Below are positions 11,397 through 20,469 of a DNA stretch of 64,000 nucleotides, piece by piece. Under the pieces are notes generated by a model, which saw only the letters and a program-made list of their open reading frames with translations, was not told the DNA's origin and ran no database searches. The position numbers were made by a program, and so were the translations under genes. The stretch's first letter is position 1, and each line of letters opens with the position of its first letter. The stretch is from the NCBI GenBank assembly GCA_963575745.1, contig CAUYUJ010014622.1, forward strand, positions 304,939 through 368,938, given 5' to 3'. This DNA is from Prorocentrum cordatum. Its lineage: Eukaryota; Sar; Dinophyceae; Prorocentrales; Prorocentraceae.

Positions 11397-11815
11397 GTTC
11401 ACGATCCCTGGCGGTGGTATCGGAGAAACGGTGGATTTGGCTTGTGCCAGGAGTATGTTTCTGTTGCGATGCGCGGGGCGCAAGGGCGGAGGATGACGAG
11501 GAGGGGGAGGAAGAAGGAGAGGAGGAATGATGGAGGAGGAGGAGCATGGAGAGGAAGGGGCAAAACGGGCAAAACGAATAGACGGTAGTGTTGAAAATGG
11601 CCATGAACCTTCAAAGGGGCGTCCCCCAAACAGGGCCCCGATAGGGTCCCAAGAGGAGTCAACATCAGGTCACGCAAGCAACAAGGTAGGAAATGTCAGC
11701 TGGCACCGAATGGCATCGAGAGGCCTCCAAGAGAGTCCCAAAGAGCCCCAAAGAGAGTTCGAAAAAGTGGCAATACTCGCAGGCGTGCTCTGCAAGAATT
11801 TCGACACACACACAC
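11397..11815. other. No gene recognised; purine-rich stretch
   Basis: A GGA-rich stretch at about 11490-11560, then unique-looking sequence and a short (CA)n at 11808-11824. Confidence 0.4.
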
Positions 11816-11824
11816 ACACACACA

Positions 11825-12060
11825 CCTCACACGCTTCGTGGCCCTAAAGGGAGCTCCGCCGAAGGCTTCAGTGACGGTTATCGCATGCGTCCCCCGCACC
11901 CGTTTGGGCGCACATCTCTACACGGTTCGAGGCCCCGCAGGGAGCTCCACCGAAGGCCCCAGGGGCGATTCTCGCATCCGTCCCCCGCACCCATGCCTGC
12001 ACACCTCTCGCACGCTTCGTGGCCCCATGGGGAGCTCCACCGAAGACGACGCTCACGACC
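11825..12060. repeat. Three outlying units of the CTTCGTGGCCCC satellite
   Basis: Three units of about 88 bp (CACGCTTCGTGGCCC, GGGAGCTCCACCGAAGGCCC) match the large array at 31.5-35.7 kb. They are followed directly by the conserved tail described at 12062. Confidence 0.85.
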
Positions 12061-12061
12061 G

Positions 12062-12105
12062 CGGCACTCACAGTTGCACATGGCTGGCTCCGCCGCCAGG
12101 ATGGC
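12062..12105 (+). repeat. Satellite-associated tail motif, copy 1
   Basis: CGGCACTCACAGTTGCACAT then GGCTGGCTCCGCCGCCAGGA. The same ~45-bp block follows satellite sequence at 33426 and 35788 and stands alone at 38680. Confidence 0.75.
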
Positions 12106-12221
12106 TTGACGGTCCCGCGGCCGGCGCGGGGGGCCCCGAAGGCCAAAGGCGGCCAAGCGCTGCTCGTCGCGCTTCTGCTCTCCACGAGAGGGGGGGCCCG
12201 GGACACGGCGGCGCCCCCCAG

Positions 12222-12750
12222 GAGGAGGACAGCAAGAGGCACAACGAGGCCGTCATCGCGAGGCTCAGGCGCCGGCTCGACAGCGACAGGGCCAGGCTGA
12301 ACTGGACCAACTTGTCGGCGTGGGACCACGAGATGTGCCCCGCCTTTGCGCGCAGCTCATTGCTCGGGGACCGGCGCGGGCTCCCCCGGCAGCGCCAAGA
12401 GAGGGGGGCCACCCCCAGGGAGGGCCGCGGGCTCCCCCCGAGGACGAGGGGCTCGAGGACCGCAGAGAGGCTGGCCAGACGGTGCCGAGAGGTGCAGGGA
12501 GTTCTTGGACGCTTCGGGGTGTCCCGGGGCATCGACCCCCAGTCGCCCCACCGACGCCCGTCGGAGCCTGGGGCCCTACAAGCCCGCCCAGCGGAACGCG
12601 CGGTTTCGCCAGATGTCGGGGGCCTATCGCCGATGCATCGGCGATTTTTCGTGCTGGTCTCGGATTGTTAGGCGGCGGGCGGCCAGCAGACACGCAGTCG
12701 AGCATTTGATTAAGGAGCCCCCTCCCGAAAAGTTGGGCCAGCGTCTCTGA
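12222..12750 (+). CDS. Candidate exon(s), unknown protein, frame change inside
   Basis: After a pyrimidine-rich stretch ending CAG at 12221, one frame reads EEDSKRHNEAVIARLRRRLD and SDRARLNWTNLSAWDHEM to about 12368. This is charged, helix-like and unlike the surrounding GC-rich noise. A second frame then carries RCREFLDASGCPGASTPSRP and YKPAQRNARFRQMSGAYRRC, ending at a TGA at 12750. The two could be exons separated by a short intron or one exon broken by an indel around 12370-12460. The palindrome TCGCCGATGCATCGGCGA lies inside the second part. No family recognised and no credible start codon. Confidence 0.35.
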
Positions 12751-12787
12751 ACCAGCTTGCTGGTAAGCTGGCCCAGCTTCTGAAGTC

Positions 12788-12976
12788 GAAGAAGCAAAAA
12801 CGCCATAAACAGAAACGTGTGGCGCTCCGCGCGAATTTCTTGGATCTGCGCTGGCGCCCCCATGGCGGCGCCGCCCTTGGCCCGGTCTGCCCGCCAGGGA
12901 GGGGGCTCCAGCGCAGATCCGAGAAAGCCGCGCGGAGCGCCAAATGTTTATACTTATGGCGTTCTTTCGTCTTCTG
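12788..12976. mobile_element. MITE family B, copy 1 (foldback element)
   Basis: Left arm GAAGCAAAAACGCCATAAAC then GGCGCTCCGCGCGAATTTC and GGATCTGCGCTGG. The right arm is its imperfect reverse complement (CCAGCGCAGATCCGAGAAA, CGCGCGGAGCGCC, ATGGCGTTCTTTCG). Arms are about 75 bp around a short GC-rich loop. Confidence 0.85.
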
Positions 12977-13036
12977 TGAAGCGCGTTCGCCCCTGCAGCA
13001 TGCACCAGAGAAGTTGTCCCAGGCTTGTTTTCAGAA

Positions 13037-13239
13037 ATAGGGGAACAAAAAGTGGCATAAACATAAAAACTCGGAGGTCCGCGCGGATTTCTCGAATCGG
13101 CGCTGGGGCCCCCCGGCGGCGCCTCCGGCGCTGCCCCTGGGGCGCTCCGCGCGCCAGGGCGGGGGGGGTCCAGCGCCGATCCGAGAAATCCGCGCGGACC
13201 TCCGAGTTTTTATGTTTGTGTCACTTCTTGTTCCCCTAA
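13037..13239. mobile_element. MITE family B, copy 2 (best preserved)
   Basis: Starts TTAGGGGAAC-like (ATAGGGGAACAAAAAGTGG) and ends TTCTTGTTCCCCTAA. Arms of about 75 bp pair almost perfectly through CTCGGAGGTCCGCGCGGATT. AGAAA occurs on both outer flanks and may be a short target duplication. Only about 60 bp separate it from copy 1. Confidence 0.9.
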
Positions 13240-13760
13240 GAAACTTCTGGGAGGCTGGCCCAGGTTCCTTAAGTCAGAATTGTCCGAACCGCTTCTTTCG
13301 GCTGCAGAGCGGGGGCGCCCCTGCCTCCGGGAAGGCCGGCGGAAGCAAACAAAAATTCGGCCGCCCAAGATGTGCGATGTTTTGGGGGATTGCCGCCTTC
13401 TGGAACAACGAGCCGTGTGGTATCTCGGCACCTCGAGCGATTTGGAGAGGTTGTGGACGCTGGTTTCAGGTAGTTGGGCCTTGGGAAGATCTAGCGATCT
13501 AGATGCTGGTTCTACCACGAGAGTGAGAGCACCGATATAAGTTCGTTGTAGGCCAGTCCTGCCTTCGGCAGGCATGTGAATTAAGGGTGAGGTGGATCTC
13601 ACGTGACCCCTACGTTCCATAATTTGCGTCACAGCCCCTGTTCAGGTTTGCCCCAGTGTCCGCCATCCTGCTGTGCATGTGGAAAAAGGACTGATGAAGT
13701 GTAGGTTCTAGCTTTAGGCTTAGCTCGTGGCATTCTCGTTTTTATGATTGTCGTTCTACA
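13240..13760. other. No gene recognised
   Basis: Unique-looking sequence. A pyrimidine-rich stretch ending GTTCTACAG at about 13760 may be a splice acceptor for the next entry. Confidence 0.4.
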
Positions 13761-14165
13761 GATGTCGGCGCTTTGGGCCAAGAGCTGAGAATTGAAGATC
13801 CAGGTTTGGAGATGCTCCTGGCGCGCTCAGAAGCGTCTGGAGGCCACGGGAGGCCTCTGGGGACCCCGAAGGAGCCCGGGAGACTTCAAGGCATCCCTGG
13901 AGACGTACGGAGACCTCGAGGGAGCATGTTCGCGCACAGTTGCGCACGCGCGAAAACTACGTACGCGAAGCCAGGATTCCTTGCTGGAGGCGGCTTCGTG
14001 GGAGCCTTCGCACCCCAGACCTCGAATGCTGAACTTTCTCTGCCACAAGGTACGCAAACGACACGAAGCTCGAGGAGCGCGAGCTCGAATATTGGACAAG
14101 GGGGCGCGAACTTCAGCATGGCATGTACCACGCCAACCTCAAGATGACGCACGGATTGATGTCGC
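13761..14165 (+). CDS. Candidate exons of an unknown, partly helical protein
   Basis: Two exon-like pieces. The first follows TTCTACAG and reads VGALGQELRIEDP (about 13763-13801), ending at CCAG/GTTTGG. The second begins at about 14057 after CCACAAG and reads YANDTKLEERELEYWTRGRE then LQHGMYHANLKMTHGLMSRV (to about 14175), charged and coiled-coil-like. Between them the sequence is GC-rich without a matching frame. No start, stop or family is identifiable. Confidence 0.3.
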
Positions 14166-14175
14166 GCGTTGGGGC

Positions 14176-15160
14176 CTCGGCTGCATCGTCGCGAGAGCAC
14201 CTAATGGATGGCTATCGCTACAGTTCCCCGCCCGCACACGGCACTCGCCGAATACTGTCTATGAAAGAGTTACTTGTAGTATCCCACAACGTTTCACAAC
14301 GTATTGGTACCAGGCGTCTTTACACATTTGCCGGCTTGCCTTTCGACTGTTCTTGGCTCGCTTTGGAGGCCGTAGACATCAATTTCTGGTTGTTCCCGGC
14401 CCGCCACCACTTCCGATGCTCTTGATAGGTTAGCATGGTATCATGTCCGGCCATGCTTGGTCACTGTTCCACTTGCACTACAGATGCTCAGCACCGTACT
14501 TACCAGCTCCAGCTTATCTTCACACGCACACTTGCTCATGCCCACGTGCAGGTGCATGCAAATGGTTGTGTCCCCAGTGTTGCTTCTATCGCCAACGGCA
14601 GAGAGCAGCGGAATCCAGTTCTTGATCCCTCAACTCCGCGAGGGCTCGAGACCGTCTGGTGCCCACAGCCGGCGGAGAGGCAGCACTGGGCATCCGCATT
14701 GCCAGGTGGCTTTCGAAAGCAGGTTGCAACTTCGTGAAACACCCCGGTATGCATGGGGCCGGGGCCGCACGAGTCTCGGCACGGCCTGCCTAGACATCGC
14801 AACGTCCGGGGTTGAGCGAGTGCCATCTCGGGCAGGAGGGGAGGGGAGGCTAGAATCGGGCGGGTCCGCAGAGAGGACGAGGGCGGGATGTGGACAAGGC
14901 TAAGGCCGAGGAGGAGACGGAGGAAGCGCGAGCTGGAAGGGAAGGCTATGAGCAGCAGCAGCAGCAGGCGTGAGGAGGCGTGGACGAGGGGGGACGAGGA
15001 GCTCGGAGAGAGGAGCAGGACGAGAGGAGAAGGTACCAACACCGCTACCCGTCCCTCGTCGCCTCGGCTGGACATGCGCGTCGACACCCCTTTTTATCGG
15101 TGTGCACCCCGAGGGGGATGTCTGGGGAGTGGCGGCATCGGTATGTTTGTGCTTCCACAG
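14176..15160. other. No convincing gene
   Basis: Several weak open frames on both strands, none persuasive. A GAG/CAG-rich patch lies at 14900-14970. Confidence 0.35.
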
Positions 15161-15162
15161 GT

Positions 15163-15325
15163 TCAGGAGGGAAAAAAACACACAGACACAATTAATCGTC
15201 CACTCCCCGGAAGATATGGGAAAATGTGGGCAGTGGGAGGGAAGACAAAAACCCAGAAAATATGGGAAGATATGGAGAATACTTTTATTTGTGTGTATTT
15301 AGTTGTGTGTCCCAGGGCCTCTTCA
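15163..15325 (+). mobile_element. SINE-like element, copy 1
   Basis: A 163-bp segment (CAGGAGGGAAAAAAACACAC, AGACAAAAACCCAGAAAATA, GTGTCCCAGGGCC) closely matches the element at 17174-17335. No clean target duplication is visible here, so this copy may be older. Confidence 0.8.
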
Positions 15326-15425
15326 CTGTGTTTGGATGAGCGGGAGCACCGTGGTTGTTGTATGAGTCGGGCCCATCGGTCGTCGCGTAGTGCGCAGCGG
15401 ACGTCCCGACCGCGGCGCAGCACAG

Positions 15426-15545
15426 GTGAAGACGGTGATGCAGGCCTACCAGGAGGTGCTCGCCAAGGGGCACCTGGACCCTGCGATGTCTGGCAGGGAG
15501 AGGGCGGACAGGCTGTCGTGGATGTCGATTGCATTCCGACGTTGA
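15426..15545 (+). CDS. Candidate terminal exon, 39 codons
   Basis: After GCGCAGCACAG a frame reads VKTVMQAYQEVLAKGHLDPA then MSGRERADRLSWMSIAFRR and stops with TGA at 15543-15545. Composition and helix-like spacing suggest real coding sequence. Acceptor AG is at 15424-15425. The upstream exon was not found. Function unknown. Confidence 0.45.
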   Translation: MKTVMQAYQEVLAKGHLDPAMSGRERADRLSWMSIAFRR

Positions 15546-15990
15546 ACAGATTTGCAATGTGTGGTTGATGATCTCTTTTGCTTTCACATGTGTTGGAGGT
15601 TTCCAGTGGTTCCCAAAGGGGGAGGGACAATGAAGGAACGACATGAAACAGATGGAAGGGAGGGGTGAGGCAGGGAGGAAGGGACAAAGGAGGTAGAGGA
15701 GGGAACCTACAGAGGGAGAACGGCAGGAAAGACGCCGGAAGGAAGGAACCAGTGGAGGGAGGGAGGCAGGACGGAGCTTGAGGGGATGGATGGAAGGGAG
15801 GGAGCCATGGCAGGACGGAGGGACGGGAGACGAGGGATGGGAGGCAGGGGATAACATAGGAGCAGCAGCAGCAGCAGCAGCAGCAGTCAGGAGAGGCGAG
15901 GCCCGTTTAGTGTCATCGCCGGCGTGGTTCTGCCTTCAGGCTGCAGCAGCACGTCCAGCGGCACGCGGCCGTGGGAGGAAGAGCAACACG
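15546..15990. other. GGGA-rich intergenic sequence
   Basis: Purine-rich GGGAGG and GGAAGG words from 15640, a short (CAG)n at 15863-15887, no gene. Confidence 0.5.
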
Positions 15991-15994
15991 AGGC

Positions 15995-16765
15995 CAGGAG
16001 GAGATGTGACGAGGAGGACGGCGAGAGGCGGGAGGAGGAGCAGGAGAGAGGAGGAGAAGGAGGAGGAAGATGAAGGAGGGGGATGAAGAGAGGGGGAGGA
16101 ACAGAAAGGGGAGGAGGGCAGGAGGAGGAGGAGGGAAGGGGAGGAAGGAGGAGTCCCAGGAGGAGGAGAAGGAGGAGGAGGAGAGGGAGGATGGAGCAGG
16201 AGGAGGAAGAGATGGAAGTCGGCTGCGACGACGAGGGAGAGAACGAGGAGGATTCGGATGAACATGGAGGGGAGAGGAGGGGGACCAAGAGGACGAGGAG
16301 GAGAATAAGGAGGAAATGAGCAGGAGGAGCAAGCGGGGGAGGGCTGAGAGCCAGGAGAAGGAGAAGGGGTAGACTGGATGGAGGAGGAGGAAGAAGAAAA
16401 AGAAGAAGGGGAGAAACGGAGGAACGCGGAGGAGGAGGAGGAGGAGGAGGAAGGAGGACGGACGAGGAAAACGGAGAGAACAAGGAGGACGAAGAGGAGG
16501 GCCAAGTCTTCGCGCTTCGCGTGCCTCCACCAGCCCATCCAGACATGATGTCCACGAGGATTGCTTGGATGAAGAGGTTGAGGGAGGAAGAGGAAGAGGA
16601 GGAGAACGAGGAGGACCAGGAGAAGGAAGAGGACCAGGAGGAGGAGGAGGAAGAGGAAGAGGAGGAAGAGGAGGAGGAGGAGGAGGAGGAGGATGAGGAA
16701 GGAGGATGGGGAGAAGGGAGGAGGAGAACGAGGAGGACGAGGAGGAGGAAGGGGAGACCGGAGCA
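15995..16765. repeat. GGA/GAG polypurine tract
   Basis: Nearly continuous GAGGAG and GGAGGA words on the plus strand with irregular interruptions. The plus strand gives Glu/Arg/Gly readings and the minus strand Ser/Pro/Leu readings; all are repeat artefacts. Confidence 0.9.
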
Positions 16766-16769
16766 AACC

Positions 16770-17123
16770 CAACGGGCACCGGCGATGCGGCAGTGCACCC
16801 TCCCGTCCCAAGTGCCCTCCGCATACAGTCCTGGAAGCATTCCTTTTCATTAGAAGCGTCCTCCTTGAAAGACCAGCACCAGTTGGGCCTGCCAGTTTGG
16901 CGAGGGCCCCAATTCGGAAAGGAACTGCTTTGCGTCCTCCTGGCGCAGAATCAGGCATGCGGAACTTAGGGTCATAGTTCAGCGAGTTGACTTGCGATGC
17001 CTCCCTTTCGAAGCGGGGCCGCCCGCCATCCGTGCAAGTGCTGCACACGGTGACAGGCGTGGCCACGAGCTTCGGGGAGTTCTCCAGCGACAAGTTCAGT
17101 TTGGATACGCTGTAGCTCGGGGC
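16770..17123 (-). CDS. Candidate exon, unknown protein, running into the GGA tract
   Basis: On the minus strand a pyrimidine-rich stretch ending TTTCCCAG precedes 17123, after which one frame reads APSYSVSKLNLSLENSPKLV, ATPVTVCSTCTDGGRPRFER, EASQVNSLNYDPKFRMPDSA and FRIGALAKLAGPTGAGLSRR. The composition is that of a normal protein, unlike the Ser/Pro/Leu translation of the tract that follows. The 3' border is not clear. The SINE-like copy at 17174 lies just upstream in this orientation, probably in an intron or 5' region. No family recognised. Confidence 0.5.
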
Positions 17124-17158
17124 CTGGGAAAGTAGCGAAGACCTGAAGCGATCACCCC

Positions 17159-17350
17159 ATTGAGTGAGAAAAATCAGGAGGGAAAAAAACACACAGACAC
17201 AATGAATCGTCGATCCCCCAGAAAATATGGGAAAATATGGGAAGTGGGGGGAAGACAAAAACCCAGAAAATATTGGAAAATATGGGAAACATTCTTATTT
17301 GTGTGTATTTATTTGTGTGTCCCAGGGCCCTTTCAATTGAGTGAGAAAAA
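17159..17350 (+). mobile_element. SINE-like element, copy 2, with perfect 15-bp target duplication
   Basis: The 162-bp body (17174-17335) is flanked by ATTGAGTGAGAAAAA at 17159-17173 and 17336-17350, identical over 15 bp. The body matches 15163-15325. It lacks terminal inverted repeats, and a 15-bp duplication with an A run is typical of target-primed retroposition. No internal pol III boxes were confidently seen. The autonomous partner is not in the window. Confidence 0.85.
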
Positions 17351-17396
17351 GAGCAGTCCTCTACCCCCCTGGAGGTTGCATGTGTTTGTTCACAGA

Positions 17397-18055
17397 TGTG
17401 CGCGGCACTGAGGCGAGAGAGCCCCCTTTCGAAGACGGCGTCCGCCCAAATCGGTGCAAGTGCTGCCACATCTGGGACGGGTGTGCGCAGCGCCGAGGCG
17501 AGAGCCACAGTCTGGAAAGGACTCCCCTTTCTGTCTTCGAAGCCACTGCAAAGCTTTAAAGGCGAATGTGGCGCGGCGCCGAGGCGAGGGCCACATTTTA
17601 CTGCATCCAGCCCTGGCGCGGTTTGCAAACTCGTTTCAAGACGAACGTGCGCGGCGCCAATGACGAGAGCTACGTTTTGAAGGAGGAGCCGCCCTCCATG
17701 CCGAAAGTCGCTGCAACATCGTAGGACGAACGCGCGCGGCGCCGAGGCGAAATGTTTAAGGCCACACGTGCTCCACCCTTGTAACGGCTGCAGAACGTTG
17801 AGACGAATGTGCGCGGCGTTGAGGCGACAGCCTCATTCTGAAAACCACCCCCTCCATCTTTGAGACTGTTGCAAATTTTGAGACGAGTGTGTGTACACGT
17901 GTGCGACGATCAATCGAGTCACAATTTGAAAACCACCCCCTCCATCTTTGAGGCTGCTGGAAACGTTTGAGGTAGGGGTGCGCGGCGCTACGGCGAGAGC
18001 CACATTTTGACAGCCACCGCTCCTCCATCCTTGAAGCTGCTTCAGATTTCAAGCT
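17397..18055. repeat. Degenerate tandem array, about eight units of 80-90 bp
   Basis: Units are marked by GTGCGCGGCGCCGAGGCGA (near 17399, 17484, 17570, 17648, 17731, 17810 and 17970; one unit near 17890 is worn) and by CCACCCCCTCCATCTTTGAG. Divergence between units is high, suggesting an old array. Confidence 0.8.
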
Positions 18056-18059
18056 TCAG

Positions 18060-18425
18060 CGTCACAAATGATGAGGGAGTGTCCGGCAAAATGCTCAGCA
18101 AGCCCTTCCGACACGTCTGGTGGCGCGACAGAGAGGAGTGTTGTCTTGGTTTTGTTAGAAGGAAGAGGAATGGAGAGGACGAGGGGGAGGAGGCCTACGC
18201 GGGCTTTCTTGTTGTGCGAGCCTCTCGGAGGGCTCTTGAGGTTATCTTGGGGATCTTCTTGGGGCCTTCTTTGGGTCCTCTTGGGGAGGTACTGGGGCCT
18301 CCCGGAGCTCTCCAGGAGGAGGCCTTCTTGCGGCGATCTTGGAGCCCGTGGGTTGAAAATGGGGGGGTGGCCCTCAATTCCACCCCCCTTCGGATACCGA
18401 ACAACTGCTCTGGAAGTCACTCCTA
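18060..18425. other. Degenerate CTTGGGG/CTCTTGG repeats, no gene
   Basis: From about 18230 the sequence repeats words such as TCTTGGGG and CCTCTTGG, a dispersed style seen again at 22.1, 24.1, 26.0, 28.0 and 30.0 kb. Confidence 0.5.
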
Positions 18426-18430
18426 TCCAT

Positions 18431-18605
18431 TAGCTGGTGAAGAATGGTGTAAAATAAAGGTTTCAGTCGCCGGGGGCGCTGCCCGAGTGCAGCTGGAAAG
18501 TTAATACCTTGACGTGCCACCGTAAGAGTATAAACGTTCCAGCCGCCCTGGGGTACGCGCCCCCGACAGCGAAAAAGTGTATATTATACCGTTCTTCGCC
18601 TGTCA
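18431..18605. mobile_element. Foldback element with about 60-bp imperfect arms
   Basis: Left arm GCTGGTGAAGAATGGTGTAA, CGCCGGGGGCGCTGCCC, GCAGCTGGAA. The right arm reversed gives GGCGAAGAACGGTATAAT, GTCGGGGGCGCG and GGCGGCTGGAA. A loop of about 30 bp lies between. Only one copy in the window. Confidence 0.55.
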
Positions 18606-18715
18606 AATTAAATGTTGAATTCGCTCCTGACTTGATTCCTGGATGGATTCCTGAATCGATTCCTGCATTGGCGCCAGTCTGCTCTGGCCCCGTTTGGGCG
18701 GCATGGGCTGTCCCA

Positions 18716-18771
18716 GCCTCGACGATGACAACGGCGGCGGCGGCGACGGCGGCGGCGACGGCGACGACGAC

Positions 18772-18813
<42 letters not shown>

Positions 18814-18824
18814 AATGACGACGG

Positions 18825-18860
<36 letters not shown>

Positions 18861-19042
18861 CAACGACGGTGACGACGGCGATGGCGGCGGCGACGGCGAC
18901 CACGGCGGCGACGACGATGGCGACGGCGATGGCGACGACGACGACGACGACGACGTCGACGACGACGGCGACGACGGTGACGGCGATGGCGACGGCGACG
19001 GCGACGATGGCGACGGCGACGACGACGTCGACGGTGACGGCG

Positions 19043-19134
<92 letters not shown>

Positions 19135-19136
19135 TG
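18716..19136. repeat. GAC/GGC trinucleotide tract
   Basis: Runs of GACGAC and GGCGGC with scattered GAT, ending in an almost pure (GAC)n at 19045-19133. Asp/Gly, Thr/Ala and Arg readings are artefacts. Confidence 0.97.
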
Positions 19137-19395
19137 AGGCGATGGCGGCGACGGCGACGACGGCGACGGCGACCGACGACGGTGGCGTCCCGCCTCCGCC
19201 CGCCGCCGCCGCTGCTGATTCTCTTCCGGTCGCGCCCCCGCGGACACCAGGCGTTCTCGTCGCGGAGGCAGCGCGCAGAGCGTGTCCGTGCGACCGCGCA
19301 TTCGCGGCACCGCGCCCCAGAGTCCGCACCGCGGGGGCGCGGGCAGACGGATGTGCCTGCCGGTCGTGCATGAGAGCGAACGTTGGTGCTGGCTG
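19137..19395. other. GC-rich spacer between two trinucleotide tracts
   Basis: No gene recognised; frames are open on both strands only through high GC. Confidence 0.4.
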
Positions 19396-19397
19396 TC

Positions 19398-19672
19398 GCC
19401 CCTCCTCCTCTTCCTCCTCGTCCTCCTCCTCGTCCTCCTCCTCCTCCTCCTCCTCCTCCTCCTCCCCCTCCTCCCCTCCTCCTCCTCCCCCTCCTCTCCT
19501 CCTCCTCCTCCTCCTCCTCCTCCTCCTCCTCCTCCTCCCTCCTCCTCCTCCTCCTCCTCCTCCCCCTCCTCCTCCCCCTCCTCCTCCTCCTCCTCCTCCT
19601 CCTCCTCCTCCTCCTCCTCCTCCTCCTCCTTCTCCTCCTCCTCCTCCTCCTCGTCCTCCTCCTTCCTCCCGC
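19398..19672. repeat. TCC polypyrimidine tract
   Basis: Nearly pure CCT/TCC with CCCC and CGT interruptions. The strand bias is opposite to the tract at 16.0 kb. Confidence 0.97.
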
Positions 19673-19863
19673 CTTGCCTGCACCCGTCCGGCACGGCTCC
19701 CTCGCGCCCCCCCCGCCGGCGTGCCGCCAGGTCCGAGCTCCTGCACGCCGCCGCGCAGTCGATAGCTCCACGTGCGGCGCCGAAGGCCCCGGCTCCTCTG
19801 GGAAGCGGGCCGAGGTCAGGGTCAACGAGTGTTCACTTTAGAGTCGGCTGGGGAGGGCCAGGA

Positions 19864-20025
19864 TTAAGTCGGGCGTGTCCCTCCACGGGAGGAATCTTCA
19901 AACATAGTAAAAAAAGAATAGTCGGGGGACGATGTGTAATCTATGTGTGGCTCCTTTTGCGTACGTTGTGACTATTCTTCATTTGTCTTTCAAAATCCGC
20001 CTGTAGGAGGACATGCCCGACCTAA
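19864..20025. mobile_element. MITE family C, copy 1
   Basis: 162 bp with inverted ends: TTAAGTCGGGCGTGTCCCTC on the left and GAGGACATGCCCGACCTAA on the right. Interior is AT-rich (AAAAAAAGAATAGTC). The second copy is at 20584-20742. It ends three bases before the stop of the minus-strand fragment 20028-20391. Confidence 0.85.
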
Positions 20026-20027
20026 GT

Positions 20028-20391
20028 CTAGGAATGAGTGTTCATTGTTTGAAAGATTGTACCAACTGTTGTCGCTCGAGCCTTGTAGTCTTTGACAGCA
20101 TCTGCGTCTGCTTCGGTGATGCACGAAAGTACGAGCGATGATCGACCGAGTTCGACCTGAAAGTCACAATTCCAGTGTCGCCCAACTTCCCTCATCCGCT
20201 CTCGCGCAGTACTCGCTCCTGCTTTCATGCGTCCCATTCATCTCGTCCTTGACAGGTTGACACGAATTCGCAGCTTCATCGGCAGGCTTCACACTCCACG
20301 TGAACAGACCTGTGTGATGCCTTCTCAGCGTGTGCTCAAGGTCAGTTTCTGGGTGTAGGAGGCCATCTAGACCCCGCAGCATATTTCTCAC
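20028..20391 (-). pseudogene. Candidate coding fragment in two frames, unknown protein
   Basis: Minus-strand reading starts MRNMLRGLDGLLHPETDLEH, continues LFTWSVKPADEAANSCQPVK and ends in that frame at about 20164. A neighbouring frame carries RERMREVGRHWNCDFQVELG then RSSLVLSCITEADADAVKDY and stops at 20028. The two overlap around 20165-20237, so a frameshift or a small intron is needed to join them. Both halves have ordinary protein composition. Family C MITE copy 1 abuts the 3' end. No function assigned. Confidence 0.4.
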
Positions 20392-20436
20392 TCACTCAAT
20401 CACTCACTCACTTACTCACTCACTCAATCACTCTGT
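20389..20436. repeat. (TCAC)n microsatellite
   Basis: About 11 CTCA/TCAC tetramers with a few ATCA variants. Confidence 0.9.
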
Positions 20437-20469
20437 CCGATCATCACCTGCGGGCGTTGCGAGAGATTC

